Shown one piece after another: positions 23,906 to 31,129 of a stretch of DNA of 31,129 nucleotides. The position numbers and the translations under genes are program-made. The DNA is from an uncultured Bacteroidales bacterium. GTDB taxonomy: Bacteria; Bacteroidota; Bacteroidia; Bacteroidales; F082. How positions within the stretch are numbered: position 1 is the stretch's first letter; the number at the start of each line of letters is the position of its first letter. The notes beneath the pieces were generated by a model, which ran no database searches, was not told the origin of the DNA, and saw only the letters and a program-made list of their open reading frames with translations. The stretch covers positions 1-31,129 of the forward strand of contig CALCYT010000049.1 of NCBI GenBank assembly GCA_937906455.1, in the 5' to 3' direction.

Positions 23906-23913
23906 TAAATTTG
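23906..23913 (+). promoter_or_regulatory. -7 box of the hexapeptide acyltransferase gene
   Basis: TAAATTTG, a TAnnTTTG match 26 nt before the start codon at 23940. No clear -33 box. Confidence 0.5.
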
Positions 23914-23939
23914 CATTCTGAAAAGATTCCTACATAACG

Positions 23940-24635
23940 ATGAACGAACGTCACAGGAAGAAACGTCTCGACGCGCTGCGATATATATTATCGGTTCCTC
24001 GCAGCCTATGGTACAACTTGCGTCTGCTGCCGATACGTCAAGCCGTACGGATGCCTTTGCTCATATCCAACCGCACTGTCATGGACAACCTTGGCGGCAG
24101 GGTAGTGATGGACTGCGGTGACCTTCGTATCGGGATGATGAAGATAGGCTTCACCACCTATCAGGGGGGCGACTACCATTGCGACCGCACGCATGTCAAC
24201 CTTCGCGGCACTCTTGTGGTACTCGGCCGCTGCCAGCTTGGAGCTGGCAGCGGCATAGAGGTGGCCGAAGGCTCCACTCTGACTATAGGACCCGACTTCA
24301 ATTTAGGACCGCGCTCGCTCATCATCTGCCACAAAGACATCACCTTCGGTGCCTTCAACCGCATCTCGTGGTGTTGCACCGTCATGGACACCGATCAGCA
24401 TCGCATAGTGGATGCCGACGGCCGGCATATGAACCCCGACCGTGCCATCGTCTTCGGCGACAACGTATGGTTAGGCTGTCACGTCATAGTGGCCAAAGGC
24501 ACACATCTGCCTGACGACACCACCGTGGCTGCCGGTGCCACCGTAGCAGGCCGTCACGATGAGCCTATGACCGTTTTGGCCGGCAACCCCGCCACCGTAG
24601 TGCGACGCGGGGTGAAGAGAGAATGGATGAAATAA
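23940..24635 (+). CDS. Hexapeptide-repeat acyltransferase
   Basis: A 231-residue left-handed beta-helix protein. Hexapeptide repeats run from about residue 85 (LRGTLVVLGRCQLGAGSGIEVAE) to the end, with VFGDNVWLGCHVIVAKGTHLPDDTTVAAGATVAG as the typical acetyltransferase block and GNPATVVRR near the C-terminus. The likely catalytic His is in DTDQHRIVD. The N-terminal 60 residues (YNLRLLPIRQAVRMPLLIS) resemble those of O-acetyltransferases that act on surface glycans. It is a single gene with its own promoter, convergent with the lipid operon. The acceptor is unknown. Confidence 0.9.
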   Translation: MNERHRKKRLDALRYILSVPRSLWYNLRLLPIRQAVRMPLLISNRTVMDNLGGRVVMDCGDLRIGMMKIGFTTYQGGDYHCDRTHVNLRGTLVVLGRCQLGAGSGIEVAEGSTLTIGPDFNLGPRSLIICHKDITFGAFNRISWCCTVMDTDQHRIVDADGRHMNPDRAIVFGDNVWLGCHVIVAKGTHLPDDTTVAAGATVAGRHDEPMTVLAGNPATVVRRGVKREWMK

Positions 24636-24663
24636 TCAACATTTTATCATCAATTTTATCAGA

Positions 24664-24688
24664 AATAAAAAGCCTTTTATTCTTTTTT
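24664..24688 (+). terminator. Terminator after the acyltransferase
   Basis: AATAAAA (24664-24670) pairs with TTTTATT (24675-24681) around AGCC, followed by CTTTTTT. The stem is A+T-only, so it is weak. The gap 24636-24700 holds nothing else. Confidence 0.5.
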
Positions 24689-24700
24689 GCCATTCTGACT

Positions 24701-25873
24701 TCAGCTTTGACATTGATGGCGCAGTGTCCGGGTGGCGGAAGCACCGACGCTTAGTCGTTTATCGTACACCCTCGCCCTCTTGTGCAAGGTGTGCTCAAAA
24801 TAACGCCAGAGGTTCTGCACGTTGGTGTTGTCCTCCAGCTCGCGTGTCGATTCAATATATTTGATGCCGTTTTTCTTGATGCCATGCGCGAACTTGTCGA
24901 AAATCATGGCGTTGACACCTTTGTTCTGGTACTGTTCGTCGATGGCGATGAGCAAGAGGTCGATGGTGTCGTTTTTCTTGAGTGCCCTCAGCACATGTAT
25001 GAATCCGAAAGGAAACAGCGAGCCTTTGGCTTTTTGCATAGCCTGTGACAGCGACGGCAACGCCAGTCCGAAAGCCACCACCTTATCGTCTTTGTCGAGG
25101 ATTATCGAGAGATAATCGACATTGACATTCCCTAAAAACTGTTTCTTGAGGTCGTCGCACTGCCCTTTGGTAAGCTCCGAGAAGCCATGCAGCTTTGAAT
25201 ATGCGTTGTTAAGACATGTGAAAATGCTGTCAAGGTAAGGGTTGATGTCACGACGGCAGCGCAGCGGTGCCTGGTGCAGCTCGTACCGCTGTTCCATAAG
25301 CTGAGCTGAGCGTGCATAACGTTCCGGTATGACATCAGGCACGAGGATGCGGTATTCCACAAAGTCAGTCTCCCGCTGATAGCCCAACGCCAAGAGATGT
25401 CTCTCGTAATATGGGGCGTTGTATTTCCCGTAGGCTGTCGGAATCTGGTCGAAGCCCTCCACCAGCACGCCGGCCGCGTCGAACTCCAGGAATCCTGTCG
25501 GGCCGCTCATCACATCCATGCCCTTCTCGCGCGCATACGTCTCCACGGCGTTCATCAAGGCGGCGGAGACATCGCCGTCATCGATGAAGTCGATCCAGCC
25601 GAAACGACATATGTTCTCTCCCATCTTCTCGTTGTAACGGCGGTTGATGATGCCCGCCACACGTCCCACTATCGTCCCTTTGGTGTCGTACGCCAACCAA
25701 TATTTGCCTTCGCACACCTCAAAGGCGTGGTTTTTCGACGGCGTGAGCGTGTCACGGTCCATCGACTCAATCTGCGGGACATAATAAGGGTTGTTTTTGT
25801 ACAACTCATTCGGAAAATGGACAAAAGCCTTCAATTCTTTGTTCGTTTCAACTTCTTTTATAACAACTTGCAT
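24701..25873 (-). CDS. GNAT acyltransferase of the YghO/bacterial ceramide synthase-like family
   Basis: A 390-residue GNAT-superfamily protein. The N-terminus FVHFPNELYKNNPYYVPQIE and the central block GMDVMSGPTGFLEFDAAGVLVEGFDQIP are characteristic of the YghO-type family, to which the bacterial ceramide synthase bCerS of Caulobacter belongs as I recall it. A second GNAT-like region, DLLLIAIDEQYQNKGVNAMIF, carries the acyl-CoA/ACP-binding loop. In this operon, with Spt and an SDR, the best guess is N-acylation of the sphingoid base to (dihydro)ceramide, with acyl-CoA or acyl-ACP as donor. That role is inferred from context plus family. It is the last gene of the run, 2 nt after the PlsC-like gene. 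Confidence 0.85.
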   Translation of the reverse strand: MQVVIKEVETNKELKAFVHFPNELYKNNPYYVPQIESMDRDTLTPSKNHAFEVCEGKYWLAYDTKGTIVGRVAGIINRRYNEKMGENICRFGWIDFIDDGDVSAALMNAVETYAREKGMDVMSGPTGFLEFDAAGVLVEGFDQIPTAYGKYNAPYYERHLLALGYQRETDFVEYRILVPDVIPERYARSAQLMEQRYELHQAPLRCRRDINPYLDSIFTCLNNAYSKLHGFSELTKGQCDDLKKQFLGNVNVDYLSIILDKDDKVVAFGLALPSLSQAMQKAKGSLFPFGFIHVLRALKKNDTIDLLLIAIDEQYQNKGVNAMIFDKFAHGIKKNGIKYIESTRELEDNTNVQNLWRYFEHTLHKRARVYDKRLSVGASATRTLRHQCQS

Positions 25874-25875
25874 AC

Positions 25876-26685
25876 CTATAAATTATATACTGAGTTTCTA
25901 ATCATCAAGCCATATTCTTCTTCGGTGTACCGGAGCTGTTCCTCCACGCTTATCGCCTCGCCAATGCGCAGTCTCACTGTTTTTCCGACTTTGTTGAGTA
26001 TCTCCCTTGGCAGGCGCAGCGTACGGACTCGCCAGTCGATAAGTCCCAACGAGTAATAAAACCACGAGTTTTTATCCAAAAAATGCACCGGCAGCACCGG
26101 CACCTTCATCTTTCTGATGAACTTCACGGCCGACTCCTGCCATTGGCGGTCGCGCACACAACGGTCTTTGAAGCTATAGTCCGACACGGCGCCTGCTGGA
26201 AACAAGCCCATCGGATGCCCCTCTTTGATATGCTGTATGGCCTTTCGCAGCCCTTGCTGGTTCTCACTCACCACGCTCTTCGTGTCATTGGTGATGGGCA
26301 CCACGCTGATGAAACAGTCTTTGATAGTCTTCGCCAACGACAGGAATTTGTTTGCCATCACCTTGTAATCGCTACGGAAATGACCGAACAAATCTATCAA
26401 AATCAAGCCGTCGAGACCTCCGTACGGATGGTTGCTGATGGTGATGAAGGGTCCGTTCTCTATCGTTTTCAAGTGTTCCAAGCCCTCCACCTCATAATGG
26501 AAGTCCATATCGCTGAGGAAAGCCTCCACAAAGTCGGGGCCTGACATATCCTCCCGTGCGGCGTAACGCTCCGCCAGCCTGTCGATGCCCGTGATGCGCA
26601 AAAGCATCTTGGCAAAAGCATGTCCTGTCTTGCCATTGAACACCGGCGAAACGCCTTCTATCTCCTCCATCGTGATTAGTGCCAT
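25876..26685 (-). CDS. PlsC-like lysophospholipid acyltransferase
   Basis: A 269-residue 1-acylglycerol-phosphate-acyltransferase-family protein. The catalytic motif is NHPYGGLDG: His86 and Asp92 are separated by five residues rather than the canonical four (HX4D), as in the OlsA/GlsA/hemolysin-like branch that O-acylates amino-acid lipids. GLFPAGAVSDYS is the substrate-binding (FPEG-like) block. No long membrane segment, so probably a peripheral membrane protein. It overlaps the CDP-alcohol phosphotransferase by 1 nt. It could O-acylate a sphingolipid, a glycine lipid or a glycerophospholipid. Confidence 0.9.
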   Translation of the reverse strand: MALITMEEIEGVSPVFNGKTGHAFAKMLLRITGIDRLAERYAAREDMSGPDFVEAFLSDMDFHYEVEGLEHLKTIENGPFITISNHPYGGLDGLILIDLFGHFRSDYKVMANKFLSLAKTIKDCFISVVPITNDTKSVVSENQQGLRKAIQHIKEGHPMGLFPAGAVSDYSFKDRCVRDRQWQESAVKFIRKMKVPVLPVHFLDKNSWFYYSLGLIDWRVRTLRLPREILNKVGKTVRLRIGEAISVEEQLRYTEEEYGLMIRNSVYNL

Positions 26686-27383
26686 TACTTCTTCGGGTCT
26701 ATACGGTTATAATAACGAGCATCTTTGAAAATCGTCACGAAATAGATTATCGTCAGGACAAGCAGGATGACAAGTCCGACCATGTCGAGGACATGCAGTT
26801 CAAACACCGTCGAAGGCGTTGTGATGTCTAATGTGAAGGTCTGCAACGGCTTTGCGAACACCAATACCGCGTTGACGATGATGCAAATCATGCGGAACTC
26901 GGTGGGGCCGAGCTTAGCGTAGGTGAGTTTGAACTCGTTCCTCAGATGTGCGTTGATGGCGACATTAAGCGTGAGCATCAGATAAATCACCAAGAGGATG
27001 CACGAGAGGTCGAAGCGCATGAAAGGCGACAAGCCCACGCCCATGAACATAATCGTCTCGTTGATGGCGTCCATGGTATGGTCGAGATAGAAGCCATAGA
27101 CAGGTCTTTGCTGCCTGCGGACACGCGCCAAGGTGCCGTCAAGAGAGTCGCCGTACCAGTTGACGACAAAGCCCACACAGGCCAACCACAAAAAATTGAC
27201 GTTAACGCCCGACAAGATATATCCCGCCGCGATAATCAGCGAACCGATATGCCCGATGTACGTAAGCATGTCGGAATCGACCCATTTAGGCTGCCGTTCG
27301 GCGAGCCACACGAGTGCTTTTTTCTCCACACCGTTCAACAACGAGGTCTGGACGCGCACCGACTGTTCTTTCTTAGATTCCAT
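26685..27383 (-). CDS. CDP-alcohol phosphotransferase
   Basis: A 232-residue integral membrane enzyme that transfers a phospho-head group from a CDP-linked donor to an alcohol. The signature is complete: Asp79, Asp82-Gly83, Ala86-Arg87, Gly97, Asp101, Asp105 (DSLDGTLAR...GFYLDHTMD). About six membrane segments follow this site and precede it. In this operon the likely acceptor or product is a phosphosphingolipid (inositol- or ethanolamine-type), but a glycerophospholipid enzyme cannot be excluded. A -7 box at 27400-27407 gives it a possible promoter of its own. Confidence 0.92.
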   Translation of the reverse strand: MESKKEQSVRVQTSLLNGVEKKALVWLAERQPKWVDSDMLTYIGHIGSLIIAAGYILSGVNVNFLWLACVGFVVNWYGDSLDGTLARVRRQQRPVYGFYLDHTMDAINETIMFMGVGLSPFMRFDLSCILLVIYLMLTLNVAINAHLRNEFKLTYAKLGPTEFRMICIIVNAVLVFAKPLQTFTLDITTPSTVFELHVLDMVGLVILLVLTIIYFVTIFKDARYYNRIDPKK

Positions 27384-27399
27384 TTTTCAAATTAAGTTG

Positions 27400-27431
27400 C
27401 AAAAATATGATATTATTCTTTAAAAATCGAA
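27400..27431 (-). promoter_or_regulatory. Internal promoter in the sphingolipid locus
   Basis: The minus strand has TTCG (27428-27431, one mismatch to TTTG), a 20-nt spacer and TATTTTTG (27400-27407), 16 nt before the CDP-alcohol phosphotransferase start. Confidence 0.55.
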
Positions 27432-27469
27432 TTTTTTATGACAATTTATCAAAAAAAACAAATTAACAG

Positions 27470-28264
27470 CTACAAATAATAATATTTTCCCAAAATCGCC
27501 GCGAACCAAGGTGCCGGCAGGATGTGCTTCAGAATCACCGAAAGGCGTTGTTCGAGCGATGACACCACGTATCCGTAACGAGGGCGTTTTTTGTGTATTA
27601 TTTTGCCTATTTTACGCGCTAACAGCTGAGGTTTCAGGCCTCCTCTCTCGTCATGCTCAATCTTATCGATTGATTTTTGGTAAGCAGGATAGGCTTGCAA
27701 GGCCGCTTCGTCAGCGACTTTTTTGCGGTTGCCCGTGAAGCCTGTGGAGAAGTCGCCCGGACGAATCACCGTCACTGTGACGCCAAACTGTTTTGTCTCA
27801 AGGCGCAGAGCCTCGCAATAGCCTTCGATGGCGAATTTGCTGGCGGAGTAAAACCCTTGGAACGGCAGTCCCATCAGGCCGCCGATGGAGCTGAGGGCTA
27901 TAATCTTGCCTGAGCCTTGCCGTCGCATGTGAGGCAGCACGGCATTGACACAATGCACCAACCCCATGAAGTTGGTGTCCATCAGCAAACGTATCTCCTC
28001 TTCGGTGGCAAACTCAAGCGGTCCGCCTATGCCCATCCCCGCATTGCTGACCAGCACATCGACACGACCTTCTTTCTCAACGACATGTGAGACAGCCTGC
28101 CGCACCGACTCAGGGTCGCGGACATCAACTGTGAGATAGTTGACGCCAGGCAGCGGTGTCACCTCATGTCGCACCGTGCCGTAAACGGCATGGCCTTCAC
28201 CGGCAAGCAGACGCGCGGTCTCTAACCCGAATCCCGATGATATGCCTGTTATAAAAACTACCAT
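27470..28264 (-). CDS. Short-chain dehydrogenase, probable 3-ketosphinganine reductase
   Basis: A 264-residue classical SDR. The NAD(P)-binding TGISSGFG is at residues 6-13, NAG at 74-76, and the catalytic Ser126, Tyr139 and Lys143 (YSASK) are intact. The C-terminus (YGYVVSSLEQRLSVILKHILP) is hydrophobic and could associate with the membrane. It overlaps spt by 1 nt (TAATG), so reduction of the Spt product 3-ketosphinganine is the natural hypothesis. Sequence alone does not prove the substrate, since SDRs are promiscuous. Confidence 0.9.
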   Translation of the reverse strand: MVVFITGISSGFGLETARLLAGEGHAVYGTVRHEVTPLPGVNYLTVDVRDPESVRQAVSHVVEKEGRVDVLVSNAGMGIGGPLEFATEEEIRLLMDTNFMGLVHCVNAVLPHMRRQGSGKIIALSSIGGLMGLPFQGFYSASKFAIEGYCEALRLETKQFGVTVTVIRPGDFSTGFTGNRKKVADEAALQAYPAYQKSIDKIEHDERGGLKPQLLARKIGKIIHKKRPRYGYVVSSLEQRLSVILKHILPAPWFAAILGKYYYL

Positions 28265-29457
28265 TATCCTATGATTTCCGCTTGTTGAAACACCTTTGTG
28301 ATTTTATCTATTGCCTCATCCACCTGCCCGAAGGTATGCGTTGCCATCAAAGCAAAGCGTATCAGCACGTCGTTGTCGGGCACCGCCGGCGCCACCACCG
28401 GTGTGACGAATATGCCTTCGTCCAAGAGGCGGTTGCACACATAGAACGCCTTTTCCGAGTTTCTCACGAACAGAGGTATTATAGGGGTCTCGCTACGACC
28501 GGTGTCGAAGCCACGGTCTTTGAACTGCTGTCGGGCATAGTTGCTCACGTCCCAGAGGTGTTGGATGCGTTCAGGCTCGCTGAGCATGATATCGATGGCT
28601 TTACTTACCGCAGCCACATTCGCGGGCGGCATACTCGCGCTGAAGATTAGGCTTCTGGCGTTGTGTTTCAAGAAGTTGATGGTGTCGGAGTCGGCGGCGA
28701 TGAATCCGCCCAAAGAACCGAACGATTTCGAGAAAGTGCCCATGATGAGGTCCACCTTGTCGGTAAGACCGAAATGGTTGGCGGTGCCGCGTCCCTGATG
28801 TCCGAGCACCCCTAAGGCGTGGGCGTCGTCAATCATGATGTCGGCGTCATATTTCTCAGCCAAGGCCACCATCTCGGGAAGAGGCGCGATATCGCCTTCC
28901 ATCGAGAAGACACCGTCAGCCACGATAAGCTTTATTGCCGAAGGCTCACATTGTTGGAGGCGAAGCTCGAGACTACTCATGTCGTTATGCGAATATTTCA
29001 GTGCTTTGGCATACGACAGGCGGCTGCCATCGATGATGGAGGCGTGGTCGAGACGGTCGAGAAGCAGATAGTCGTTATGTCCGCAGAGTGCCGACACCAC
29101 ACCCAGATTCACCTGAAAACCTGTGCTGAAACACACAGCGGCCTCTTTACCCACCAACTGTGCTAATTTCTTCTCAAGGGCGACATGCATGTCGAGCGTC
29201 CCGTTAAGGAATCGCGAGCCTGAGCAGCTGGTGCCGTATTTCTTGACGGCTTCACATGCCGCCTCTTTCAGACGCGGGTCGTTCGACAGCCCGAGATAGC
29301 TGTTGGAACCGAACATCAGCACATCTTTGCCGTTGATTTTCACCACAGTGCCCTGTTCCGACTCTATGACCTTATAGTATGGGTACAGCCCCTGTCTCTC
29401 CAATTCCTGCGGAGCTTTGAACTGTGAACATCTGTTTCTTAATTTATTGCTTTTCAT
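28264..29457 (-). CDS. spt: Serine palmitoyltransferase
   Basis: A 397-residue PLP enzyme of the alpha-oxoamine synthase family. PLP Lys244 is in GTFSKSFGSLGG, the stacking His138 is in LDHASIIDG, and Asp210/His213 are in IDDAHALG. The N-terminus (GLYPYYKVIESEQGTVV) and MFGSNSYLGLSND resemble characterised Bacteroidota Spt more than KBL or BioF. It condenses serine (or possibly another amino acid) with a fatty acyl thioester, the first step of sphingolipid synthesis. It lies 9 nt after the GtrA gene and overlaps the SDR. KBL and BioF are the alternatives; the neighbours argue for Spt. Confidence 0.92.
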   Translation of the reverse strand: MKSNKLRNRCSQFKAPQELERQGLYPYYKVIESEQGTVVKINGKDVLMFGSNSYLGLSNDPRLKEAACEAVKKYGTSCSGSRFLNGTLDMHVALEKKLAQLVGKEAAVCFSTGFQVNLGVVSALCGHNDYLLLDRLDHASIIDGSRLSYAKALKYSHNDMSSLELRLQQCEPSAIKLIVADGVFSMEGDIAPLPEMVALAEKYDADIMIDDAHALGVLGHQGRGTANHFGLTDKVDLIMGTFSKSFGSLGGFIAADSDTINFLKHNARSLIFSASMPPANVAAVSKAIDIMLSEPERIQHLWDVSNYARQQFKDRGFDTGRSETPIIPLFVRNSEKAFYVCNRLLDEGIFVTPVVAPAVPDNDVLIRFALMATHTFGQVDEAIDKITKVFQQAEIIG

Positions 29458-29466
29458 ATAGTTGTA

Positions 29467-29907
29467 TTATGTTTTTTTCTTTTTAAAAATTACAAATTCA
29501 TTCATTATAAGACTGAAACCTCCGGAAACACAGAGCGCGAGCAAGTTGCATATCACCACATCCCATTTCGTCAGATATTGGATAAGCATCAGCATTCCCA
29601 TTTTCAGCAGGAAAGAGCCTGTACATGAAATGTTGTATGCCAAATAATGCCGCATGAAAGATTTTCCGCTGAACTGCGAAATCCTGTCGTTCCAAGTCAG
29701 GTAATAACATATCAAAAAATTGACAAAATTGGCGATTTCAAAAGATATTACAGGCGAAATTATCACCTTGCCAACATATCCGTCGAACACAAAATGCGAA
29801 AACAGCCAAATCACCAAGGTGTCAACCGCCGTGCCCGCCAAGTTGCCGGCAAGAAACTTAGGAAAACGCTTCAATATGAAATGTTCGAGTTTGGGCATTG
29901 CGTACAT
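29467..29907 (-). CDS. GtrA-like membrane protein
   Basis: A 146-residue protein with four hydrophobic segments and the GtrA pattern: FLKFLAGNLAG-like start (residues 15-26), FEIANFVNFLICYYLTWNDR and the C-terminal NEFVIFKKKKT. GtrA proteins are thought to flip polyprenyl-phosphate-linked sugars for surface glycosylation. Start could also be the ATG at 29898 (MPKLEHF). It leads the run into spt (9-nt gap), so it may help glycosylate or export a lipid made here; that is speculative. Confidence 0.88.
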   Translation of the reverse strand: MYAMPKLEHFILKRFPKFLAGNLAGTAVDTLVIWLFSHFVFDGYVGKVIISPVISFEIANFVNFLICYYLTWNDRISQFSGKSFMRHYLAYNISCTGSFLLKMGMLMLIQYLTKWDVVICNLLALCVSGGFSLIMNEFVIFKKKKT

Positions 29908-29962
29908 TACTATGCTGGTTTTTGCAACCCTTTATATTATATATCAAATAAATTTTAAGTTG

Positions 29963-29970
29963 CAAAGATA
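29963..29970 (-). promoter_or_regulatory. -7 box for the GtrA-spt-SDR run
   Basis: The minus strand reads TATCTTTG about 55 nt before the GtrA start. No clear -33 TTTG. It faces the divergent AraC gene. Confidence 0.55.
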
Positions 29971-30117
29971 TAGTGTTTTAGGTAATTAGCTCCCTTTCTA
30001 TTTTTCTGTTTTTACGGTTGTTTTTTCCAAAATAGAGATATTTACCTTAAAAAAAGAATTATTTACCATTGTGTAAATCGAAAATTATATGTTATTTTGC
30101 AAAAAAATCGTATTCTC

Positions 30118-30990
30118 ATGCTTAAAGTATTTGATGAGTTGATAATATCGGACAACATTGACGAGGTGAACATCTCGCCTGAGACGTTTTCCAATTTTCT
30201 TATAGTGTTTTTTTGTGAGAAAGGCGCGTTGCAGTTTTCTGTAGGCAGCAAGAGGTATGTGGCCGAGGCCGGCACTTTGGTGGTGAGTACTCCTCACAAC
30301 ATCATCGGGTTGTACATGCGGACGCCCGACTTGCAGGGTAAGATAATATGCGCCGACACTTCGTTATTCGACGACAGCGTGCTGAAGATTTTCCATCTCG
30401 ACCCCAACTGGTTGAAGAAGATGATTTATTTGAGTCAGAATCCGCTGTATCACACCTCGGAGTTCCATCGCAAGCTGTTTCTTGCCTATTTCAACCTGCT
30501 GGAGATATATTTGGAAGACAGCGACAAATACTACCGTAAGGACAGCATCAAGCTGTTGGCGCAGTCGGTCATAGTGGAGATTATGCACCAGCTTGACAAC
30601 GGCAATCTCGTGGAAGAAAGCAGCAACAAGACATCGGCCGACATTTCGCAGAAAGACAGGCTTTTCAGGCGTTTCATAACGATGCTGTTGCAAGATGCCT
30701 GCACCGACCGCGAGGTGAAAGCTTATGCCGACCGACTGCTCATCACGCCAAAACACCTCAGTTATATATGCAAGGAGCAGAGCGGACGCACCGCTTCTGA
30801 ATGGATTACCGAGACCGTCGTCAGGAACATTAAATACTATCTTCTCCAAACCGATTTGACTATCAAGGAGATAGCTTTTAAGATGGACTTCCCCGACGTG
30901 AGTTTTTTCTGCAAATACACCAAGAAACACCTTGGGAAGAGTCCTATTGAATACAGAAAGAACTCCGCCGAATCGACAGACGAAGGTTAG
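30118..30990 (+). CDS. AraC-family transcriptional regulator
   Basis: A 290-residue regulator with an N-terminal cupin-like sensing domain (LQFSVGSKRYVAEAGTLVV at about residues 40-58) and a C-terminal double HTH (about residues 195-285: VKAYADRLLITPKHLSYICKEQSG, then IKEIAFKMDFPDVSFFCKYTKKHLGKSPIEYRK). I chose ATG at 30118; a TTG at 30097 lies upstream in the A-rich leader. It is divergent from the GtrA-spt run with about 210 bp between, so regulation of the lipid locus is possible, although such regulators also control unlinked efflux or uptake genes. Confidence 0.93.
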   Translation: MLKVFDELIISDNIDEVNISPETFSNFLIVFFCEKGALQFSVGSKRYVAEAGTLVVSTPHNIIGLYMRTPDLQGKIICADTSLFDDSVLKIFHLDPNWLKKMIYLSQNPLYHTSEFHRKLFLAYFNLLEIYLEDSDKYYRKDSIKLLAQSVIVEIMHQLDNGNLVEESSNKTSADISQKDRLFRRFITMLLQDACTDREVKAYADRLLITPKHLSYICKEQSGRTASEWITETVVRNIKYYLLQTDLTIKEIAFKMDFPDVSFFCKYTKKHLGKSPIEYRKNSAESTDEG

Positions 30991-31013
30991 GCGAAACAAC
31001 ATCGTGGCACGGC

Positions 31014-31129
31014 TCACCCGCCAACCTTCTGCGGCAGCATCTGCCCCTTCCGCGTGAGAATGGCCTGAAGCAGGTAAACGACTGCGATAAATGCGCCCAC
31101 CATATAAGGTGACAAATTGGCTGCCGAGG
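31014..31129 (-). CDS. C-terminal end of a membrane protein (partial)
   Basis: An open frame enters from the window edge and ends at a TGA (31014-31016). It encodes a hydrophobic segment (SPYMVGAFIAVVYLLQAIL) followed by TRKGQMLPQKVGG. This looks like the last membrane helix and cytoplasmic tail of a polytopic protein. It is convergent with the AraC gene with a 23-nt gap. Too short to name. Confidence 0.55.
   Translation of the reverse strand, partial: SAANLSPYMVGAFIAVVYLLQAILTRKGQMLPQKVGG

Overview
The window reads as chromosomal core DNA of a Bacteroidales bacterium (Bacteroidota), most likely gut- or host-associated. The evidence is Bacteroidota-type promoters (TAnnTTTG -7 boxes, some with a TTTG -33 box about 20 nt upstream), families largely confined to that phylum (IPExxxVDY, DUF4270, DUF3109, stand-alone GT5 starch-synthase domain) and a serine palmitoyltransferase operon for sphingolipids. 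There is no rRNA, tRNA, CRISPR array, transposase or phage gene.

Layout. (1) 12-1539: a palindromic repeat, a small protein and tatA-tatC. (2) 1621-2068: a small HTH protein behind a strongly structured leader, ending in a terminator. (3) 2185-6903: acpP-fabF-rnc-IPExxxVDY-LtaS-like phosphatase, the last gene broken by a one-base frameshift. (4) 6904-10654, minus: glgA-like, DUF4270, cyclophilin, pheS. (5) 10727-13931: divergent DUF3109 and topA. (6) 14087-18823: a membrane protein, DUF1893, an ECF S component paired with an unrecognised 406-aa enzyme-like protein, and glnS. (7) 19103-22061: cvpA, an LD-carboxypeptidase, radA. (8) 22261-23776, minus: a peroxide-response operon (ferritin-like, glutathione peroxidase, OhrR-like regulator) with a palindromic operator at its promoter. 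(9) 23940-29907: a hexapeptide acyltransferase, then a probable sphingolipid locus (GtrA, Spt, SDR, CDP-alcohol phosphotransferase, PlsC-like, YghO/bCerS-like GNAT). (10) an AraC regulator and the end of a membrane protein.

Two classes of small repeats run through the window. The first is an 84-109 bp palindromic element with CGTCATTTCGA/TCGAAATGACG ends. It lies in the leaders of topA and glnS (there as a nested pair), between glnS and the 406-aa gene, and in frame inside the LD-carboxypeptidase gene. The second is a set of 7-8 bp tandem arrays, three of them touching stop codons and terminator stems.

The observations most worth following are the structured leader of the small HTH gene, the in-frame palindromic element in the LD-carboxypeptidase, the sphingolipid locus with its own acyltransferase and head-group enzyme, and the ECF/406-aa pair of unknown substrate.
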